The translations under genes and the position numbers were made by a program. Shown one piece after another: positions 57,733-64,000 of a stretch of DNA of 64,000 bases (position 1 is the first letter of the stretch; each line of letters starts with the position of its first letter). Source of the DNA: Dipteris shenzhenensis. Taxonomy: Eukaryota; Polypodiophyta; Polypodiopsida; Gleicheniales. The notes beneath the pieces are model-generated. The model saw only the letters and a program-made list of their open reading frames with translations. It did not search any database and was not told where the DNA came from. Location of the stretch: assembly GCA_047967505.1 (NCBI GenBank), contig CM106539.1; one strand, written 5' to 3'.

Positions 57733-59340
57733 TCAAAAAGACAAATAAGCACTGTATGTGTTCTCACACTGATTGTACCTGCAGCAAATAAAAGAATACC
57801 CAAATAACGAAGGTCACCTTATGTGACACTTTTGGATTAAGAATTCTGATTTTTCTGCTGCACAATTACTAATGCATCGAATGTTCTGCTGCTGTATACA
57901 ACATTGCCCAAAATCTCCCACTGTTGACTGTTAAGTCAATATCAAATGCATTCACCACTGAGAGTACTCAAAGCATATAAATCTGAATATTTAAATTCAG
58001 GTCTGCATTATTTCTGAGCACAAATGCCAACCAAATCCACTCACAAACTGAGTATTTTTGCCCAAGCTTCATCTGATACTTCACACAATGTTCCTGAGCA
58101 CAAAGGAATAAAAAGCCCCTTGTTTATCCACCACAAAACTGAGATTCACTCAGTGTGGATCAACAAGTACGAATCTGAGTAAAAAACTCAGAAATCAATA
58201 TAGAGAAACGATAGAGAAACCATAGGGTTTGCAGTGGAGCGATCAAAAAATAGACAATACTCAGATACAACTGAAGAACGGAACTCAGAAAACATAGTGC
58301 CTGTCGGTAATATGAAAAACTGAATACAAGAACCTCAAGCCGTCGTGTCTGAAGGACCGTGGCTGAGGTGAATCAGAAAGATGATTCCATGTAGAGAGAC
58401 AGTAGAAAAGATAGCAGCAGAGGGAGCATAACGCAGTCCTCCATGTAGCTCAATGATGACGAGGATGATGGGAGCTGGAGCTGCCCTAGGAAATGGCTGA
58501 AACCAGCATGCTCTAAGGAAGGAACCTTCAGGCCATCTGGAATAGCAATATGATGAAGAAAAGGAGCTGATCTGGGGCAGAAGGAGCTGTTCTGTAGCAG
58601 AGGAGGAGAAGGGGACAGATCTGGAGTAGAAGGAGCTGATCTGGAGAAGAGGAGCAGAAGGGGACAGATCTGGAGCAGGATGGGACAGATCTGGAGTAGA
58701 AGGATCTGATCTGGAGAAGAGGAGCAGAAGTTGAGGGTAGATCTTGGAGTAGAGGATGGAGCAGCCAGGAGGCATGAAGGAAAGGCAGAAGAGGAGGCAG
58801 CAGAGGAGGCAGAAGTGGAGAGGAGAGGTAGATGGAGCAGGCGGGCCTGCAGCAAAAGATGGAGGAGATGAGGAGCAGCTGCAGGTCCTGTCCTGTGTAG
58901 GAAGTGTGAGGGCAGAGGCCTCTTATAGGCCAGACCTAGCTGGTCGGCCAGCTGGTCGGTGGGCCTGCTAGCTGGTCGGCCAGCTGGTCGATTGGGCCTG
59001 CCAGAGCTGGTCGGTGGGCCTGCCAGCTGGTCGGCCAACTGGTCGGCCAGACCAGTTGGACTTTCTGGCCATTTGTTTGGCTGAGAGAGCTGGCCTTTTG
59101 GCTGGCCTGTGAGCTATTTGGATTGCCCCGTAAAGTGGGAATTGCTTAGTTGCTGAATACCCCCTCTTAATTGCCAAATTTGAGGGGCAAACATTGTGTG
59201 CTTGGAGCTTCGTGTAGGGATGTCGATGGTGGTGCTGGCTATTCCTGTGAAATGCCCAATAGAAGATCACAAGAGGAGTGCCCTTGCAAGGGAATTGTTC
59301 ACTTCCTCAAGTGTCGTAGTTACACGTATGATACCAGATA
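57733..59340 (-). other. Probable leader of the RT-deleted copia
   Basis: Region upstream of gag on the minus strand without protein motifs, rich in GGAGCAGAAGGAG-type repeats at 58,560-58,860. It ends at a minisatellite and a weak primer-site-like sequence. The minus-strand frames 58,335-59,038 are low-complexity Ser/Pro/Leu readings. Confidence 0.45.
58930..59056. repeat. AGCTGGTCGGCC minisatellite
   Basis: AGCTGGTCGGCCAGCTGGTCGGTGGGCCTGCC-like units repeat about four times, with internal 12-bp AGCTGGTCGGCC subunits. The units are partly self-complementary (GGCCAGCTGGCC-like). Confidence 0.9.
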
Positions 59341-59572
59341 GAAATAAGAACACTGTGAAGCTTGAGAGAATAAGCCACCCCCTCTCACCGCCGAAAAGGT
59401 GGAGGAAAGTGCAAAGGGAAAGAACAAATTTGTCGTAGCAGTACTGATAATCCAAAGAGATCGGAGCTGAACAGTGAGCCAATGTGTGTCCAATCTTGGA
59501 CCTTGGGAGAGAGGAGTCTATCCCCGCCTCCATGCAGGTAGAAGATTCGAAACAACAGACATCTAGACACAT

Positions 59573-62500
59573 GTGAACAAGTATGTCAAGATAAAGCCTT
59601 TCTTAGATGATCAATGTGGCAGGAAGTATTGGTTTATAGAGCGTCATGTTAAGGCGACGTTAAATAATGGATGTACGGATATTCATGTGGATGGATGCTT
59701 TCGTCACATAAGTTGCATACGCATTTCACAAGATGGGCAACCATTTAAAGGCTTTACATGCCACCATTGCAAGGGGATAGTTAAACTTACTGACTTTAGA
59801 ATGAGATTGTACAGAGAAGAGAAGGTTGAGAACAAGAGAGGAGATAGGAGTACCGGTTATGGAAGAAGGCTAGATTATCTTACAAAGAGTGACCTTAGAA
59901 ATGCAACTCTTTTTGCTAAAAGTCGAGTAAGAGACCTTTCTAAGCAACTATGGTGGACAAAGTCTCAGGTTGCCATTCTTTCAGTAAGAGTCCGCACTTT
60001 AAGAGAAGCTAGCATAGAGTCTCTCAATCGAAAGGATGTAAAACGATTTTGCAACAATATAATCGAAGCCCATAGATTGGAAAAGTTTGGTGGTAAAGTT
60101 GCCTTATGGGACTTTCTACAAGATGTTGCCACAAACATAATCAAGTCAAGTGCTGGACAAAGATATAGCGAGAACACAAAGGCAATATTTGAGGTTGCAA
60201 GGATGTGGGGAGGTCCAAGGTTACATGACTTCTTGAGTTCCAACCTCAATGGGCTTTCTTTATCAACGACAAAGCGAGGGCAAAGACTTGCTACTCAGTT
60301 TGTACCTAGTATACATGAATATCTTTTTGATGCAATCACTGAAATTTATGAAAAAGAAAAAGAAAAGCATGGAATCATGTCAAGGATTCCCTTCATCATA
60401 GTGGAAGATGAAACTGCAATAAAGAAGCGGATAAGGTAACCTCCTTTTTCTCTAAATTATTTTCATAATCTAAATCTTGTTTTTGAATGCAAGAGGATTG
60501 CATATGATCTTACAGACTTGTGCTTATTATTGCTTGTAGGTGGAATCCAAAGGATGACATGCTTGTAGGTTTTGATGGATATAAAGTAGATGATCATGAG
60601 TGCATGACCACATGCATGATCAAAGTGGGAGAAGGACAAAAAGGATATGATCAGATTATTGATGCATTTCAAAATTGTGTCATTGGTGGACGTGCAAGAG
60701 TTTTTCTTGCCAATCCATTGCATGATGCACTCCCACGCTTGGTTCTTGCACTTCATTGCACTTGCGGCCGATTTGATGCAAGTTTTGTCCGCACGCAATG
60801 GGATGCTATTTTAAACTTATGGAATGAGAAGCTAAAGACCACGGTTGGTCCAATTATTGGACATGCATGTGATGGTGATAGTCGGCGAAGAACATTGATG
60901 ATCTCCGATTATCTAGATAAAAGAGGTAGTAGATTTGGGATAAAATGGGATGGATGGCCTCTCTCAGCAAAAGTTTTAGAAAATCAAGTTTTTGGGCTGC
61001 ATGATCAAGATTTTGTACATAATGGAAAAAAGTTAGTCAATGTTCTTGACAAGCCTAAGCGTCAATTGGCTATTGGCAATGTTTGGATCACCTTAAATCA
61101 TGTCATTATTGTGTATGATGCTTTTTCTATCGACAAGCATATGCTAAGGGAGGGAGACATTAGGCGAGATGACCGCCAAAATTGGGCTGGAGCTCAAAGA
61201 ATATGCAGTAGACAAGTGCAATGGTGCTTGGGAGAATTGGCAAACAATGGAATTCATAGAAAAGAGAGGAGCATGCTAGGAACACAAGCTTATCTTGAAA
61301 TTGCTGGAGACTACATCGACATCTTCTTATCTCCACATTTGAATCTTGTGGATCGAGTCTATCTTGCGGGCAAAGTCTCTTTTTTCTTTCAAATTTGGAG
61401 GTCTTGGATTGTTCATCATGCCAACTATACGTTGGATAGAAACTTCATAACTAAGGAAGCTTTCTTAGATGTGCAACTCTCATGCCATTTTGTGGTCCTA
61501 CTGATCAAGTACTTTAGAGAATTTTGTCCAGGCCTAAGGTGTCCTTTACATCTTACAGGTTCAGATGCAGTTGAAATCTTCTTCAGCAAGATTGGAAGCA
61601 TGGTGGGACAAGAACGCGCTTATGACTTGATGGATATGCTACATAGTGCAGGTAGTATGAATAGGCTTGCACACTTTGAATGCAAAGAGGATAGTCCTCT
61701 ATTTACAAGGGCACATAAGAAGCAAGAACATGTCTGGAGAAAATTGAATCTCAAAGAGAACATGCAAGAAGCGAATCTAGGGGACTATGAGTGTGTGTCA
61801 ACTGATGATAAAATCATCGAAGCATTGAAGAAGGGACTAAAAAGTGCTCAAGAAAGGTGTGAAAGTTTGCATATGAAGCCAAAGGGTGAGAATATGAAGT
61901 GGTGGATGGAACCTTGGTCAAATGGATTTGCAGATGCATATTCACAAGAATCTGATTCTGAAGAAGAAGACCAATGTCAAGCAGATCATGTGTCAGAAAT
62001 AGATGATAATGACAACGATGCCTCCATAAGTGAAATCAGACATGTGGTGGATTCTCTCCTAGATGAACAAGAAGCAGTGAGCCCAGTTGTTACCATTGAT
62101 GGTAAAACTCTCTTCAAGTCCACATTGGTAAGCCAACTTAATGGAAATCCCACACTCTCTAAAGATAGACTCACAAGGGTTCGCCAAGGAGTATACTACT
62201 CTAAGGAAGATATACCTCTTGCTACATCAAATGAGAACCTATTTGGAATAGGTTCCGATTGTGCCGTATTCTTTCATGAAGAACACAAAACAAGGAAAAG
62301 CAAAAGGAAATGCAATCCAAGATCTTTGCAAAAAAAGAAAACACAAGCTATATGGTACCTTGGACGAGTTCAAAAAATGAGAAGAAAGGTTGGTGGGGGG
62401 TTATGTGGAATATAAAAGAGGGTTCAACCTTTCAGATAGACCTTTTGGAGTAGAAGTCCAGCTTGGGTGGTATCAAAAGGCAAAAGGTTCAAGATGCTTC

Positions 62501-62644
62501 ACATATGACCTTACAGACCTTGACATGATAAATATTGAGAGCGTAATTGCATTGGCAAACCTCACCTATGAGGGTAATAGCAATAAGTATACTTTAGATG
62601 AGAATGATTGGAATGTATTCAATGACTTTGTAAAGGGGCATTAA
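59573..62644 (+). CDS. DDE transposase-like protein, two exons, one frameshift
   Basis: Exon 1 59,573-60,435; intron 60,436-60,539 (GTAACC...TTGTAG, 104 nt); exon 2 60,540-62,644. The codon AG|G (R288) is restored at the splice. An N-terminal CxxC (TCHHCKG) with nearby Cys/His may bind zinc. Candidate acids are D279 in VEDETAIKKR, D399/D401 in HACDGDSRRR and E633 in GSDAVEIFFSKIG, the last like the LExFF segment of P/THAP9-type transposases. An acidic region (about 755-800) and a conserved-looking C-terminus (LGWYQKAKG, TYDLTDLDMINIES) follow. The only defect seen is an indel in the G6 run 62,395-62,400; otherwise about 990 codons are open. It may be a recent transposon or a domesticated copy. 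The family name is inference. Confidence 0.75.
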
Positions 62645-64000
62645 ACGCACTTGGTAGGGGCTTCTTTGTAATCTTTCTAATATGATAAAAGCTTTATTAC
62701 GATTATTACTATGCACTGAGTTTAGTTTGATTTGTCTTGATGGATTTTTTAAATTATTTTTTTGCAGGATCTTGAATCACGGAAGTGGATGATTTGCAAC
62801 CGCCTGGGTACTTTTGTTTATATGAATGCCACTAAGCAAGTTTGAAAATTCTATTTTGGCATCGGGTACAACAAGATGTTGTATGAATGTAGCCTTTATG
62901 GTTTTAATACCATGGTTTGATATGACTTAGTAGATGTTTGTATTTGGCAAGAAATAAATATTATATATCGTCATTGAATGCTTTGTAAAATTGGCTAATC
63001 TATCATCCCTTCTCCTAGCTGAAACACCCATACATATGGTTTTGTAAAAAATGGAAAGATATAAAGCATTTATAAAAGCTCCCAATCTTTCATGTAGTAT
63101 TTTTATAAAGGTTGTTTCTTGAGCTCTTTACGTGTTTCAAGTGACTTTGCACAATTCTTTGCTCTTGGTGTATGGCACACATGATTTGTCTTGTTTGATA
63201 TTTGTTCCTCTTAATTTTTGCACAATAGTCTTTATTCTTTGTTTCTCTTGCCTTATGGCATCATCAAGACACAAACCCATCTTAAACTTATGCATTGCCC
63301 ATTATTGCAGTCGGTACCTCAATTTTTTGTGTGTAGATTCAAATAATGCAGGTGATGTAGAGATCTTGCATTCTAAATATCTCATCCTACCTAAAGGGAC
63401 TCCAAAAGTAGTAGTGTATGACTAACATAAGGACTTTTAAAATTCCTCTAGGAAAATAAATATACTTACAAAAGGGGATTTATAAAATTTCCCAAAATTT
63501 ACAGAGGGGATACTAGGAAATACTACTAATAGGTTACATAGGGATTTAGAAAAAAACCCTTGAACGCACGTGATATAGACATATTACACTAAGTGACCCC
63601 CCCGAGCTTTCCTTTGAAATTCAAAGTGACATCAGAAACCCATTCTCTGATCTCAGAGTCATTTAGGATAGCCATCACATTAGCTGATTGCTCCATAATC
63701 CTACAAGAAAAGATAATGAAGAATTTAGATACATATAAGTAAAGTACAATATACAACCCTTGATACAATAAATGTGGGAAATAGCCCAAAAGGCTTTACA
63801 AGGCTTCATATGGCAATAAATGTGGGAAATAGCCTAAAAGGCTTTACAAGGCTTAAATATTTGTACAAATGTAAAAAAATTAGCCAATAAAGCTTTACAA
63901 GTAATATAAAATCTCGTCTAGTGATAAAGCTTCAATCTTCGTGAAGACATGTAATCTATCCATCCATTGATTTGCCCTCTAGTCATAAAGCTTCAATCTT
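62645..64000. other. Downstream region, no recognisable gene
   Basis: No protein motif. At 63,765-63,857 CAATAAATGTGGGAAATAGCC(C/T)AAAAGGCTTTACAAGGCTT occurs twice in tandem, with a period of about 48 bp. ATAAAGCTTCAATCTT recurs at about 63,925 and at the window end. Confidence 0.55.

Noticed and set aside
58335-59038. Minus-strand Ser/Pro/Leu-rich frames of 146 and 221 codons
   Set aside because: They read through GGAGCAGAAG and AGCTGGTCGG repeats; no conserved domain.
59325-59340. Second primer-binding site on the minus strand (TGGTATCATACG)
   Set aside because: It has several mismatches to TGGTATCAGAGC, and the sequence before it does not match the candidate LTR at 54,685-55,000.
1-64000. 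CRISPR arrays, rRNA or tRNA genes
   Set aside because: Tandem arrays lack spacer-repeat structure, and the tRNA-like matches are retroelement primer-binding sites only.

Overview
The window looks like repeat-dense nuclear DNA of a seed plant with a large genome, most likely a gymnosperm. This is inferred from overlapping and nested LTR retrotransposons of both major superfamilies, a plant-type LINE, a CACTA transposase remnant, many microsatellites, a TIR-domain resistance-type gene and a cytochrome P450 fragment of CYP716/CYP725 appearance. There are no operons, rRNA genes, CRISPR arrays or convincing tRNA genes. Intact host genes are almost absent, and most recognisable coding sequence is decayed mobile DNA.

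Layout. 1.7-5.3 kb (minus) is a decayed Ty3/gypsy polyprotein. 5.3-12.7 kb has no recognisable gene. 12.7-29.2 kb (plus) is a second Ty3/gypsy element broken twice. The first break is a complete copia element with 146-bp LTRs and an AACCA target-site duplication (16,224-22,231). The second is a block inside the integrase core holding a decayed copia (about 23.0-25.4 kb) and a minus-strand LINE 3' part (about 25.4-27.6 kb). 29.3-31.9 kb is minisatellite, CT-rich tract, microsatellite and a very AT-rich block. 31.9-33.3 kb is an unrecognised decayed coding region. 34.0-35.1 kb holds a dispersed repeat cut by a copia 3' LTR, next to a CYP pseudogene (35.4-36.2 kb). 39.8-41.4 kb has an orphan copia LTR with primer-binding site, followed by a second, oppositely oriented copy of the dispersed repeat.

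41.9-51.7 kb is the most unusual part, all on the minus strand. A long gene begins with one 961-codon frame (51,727-48,845) whose end resembles a decayed DNA N4/N6-methyltransferase fold. It continues into three consecutive Ulp1-like (C48) cysteine-protease modules built from the same exon block with matching splice phases and exon lengths. Immediately downstream lie the DUF4218 and DUF4216 parts of a CACTA transposase and two tandem-repeat arrays that could be subterminal repeats. The last protease module (C) is intact in frame; the upstream parts carry stops.

53.2-53.7 kb (plus) is a TIR-domain gene cut short by a local duplication. 53.7-59 kb (minus) is a Ty3/gypsy gag-protease fragment and a copia element. 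59.6-62.6 kb (plus) is a nearly intact two-exon gene for a DDE-type transposase-like protein of about 990 residues, with one frameshift in a G6 run. The rest to 64 kb has only small repeats.

All family assignments come from reading motifs by eye; no database search was possible.
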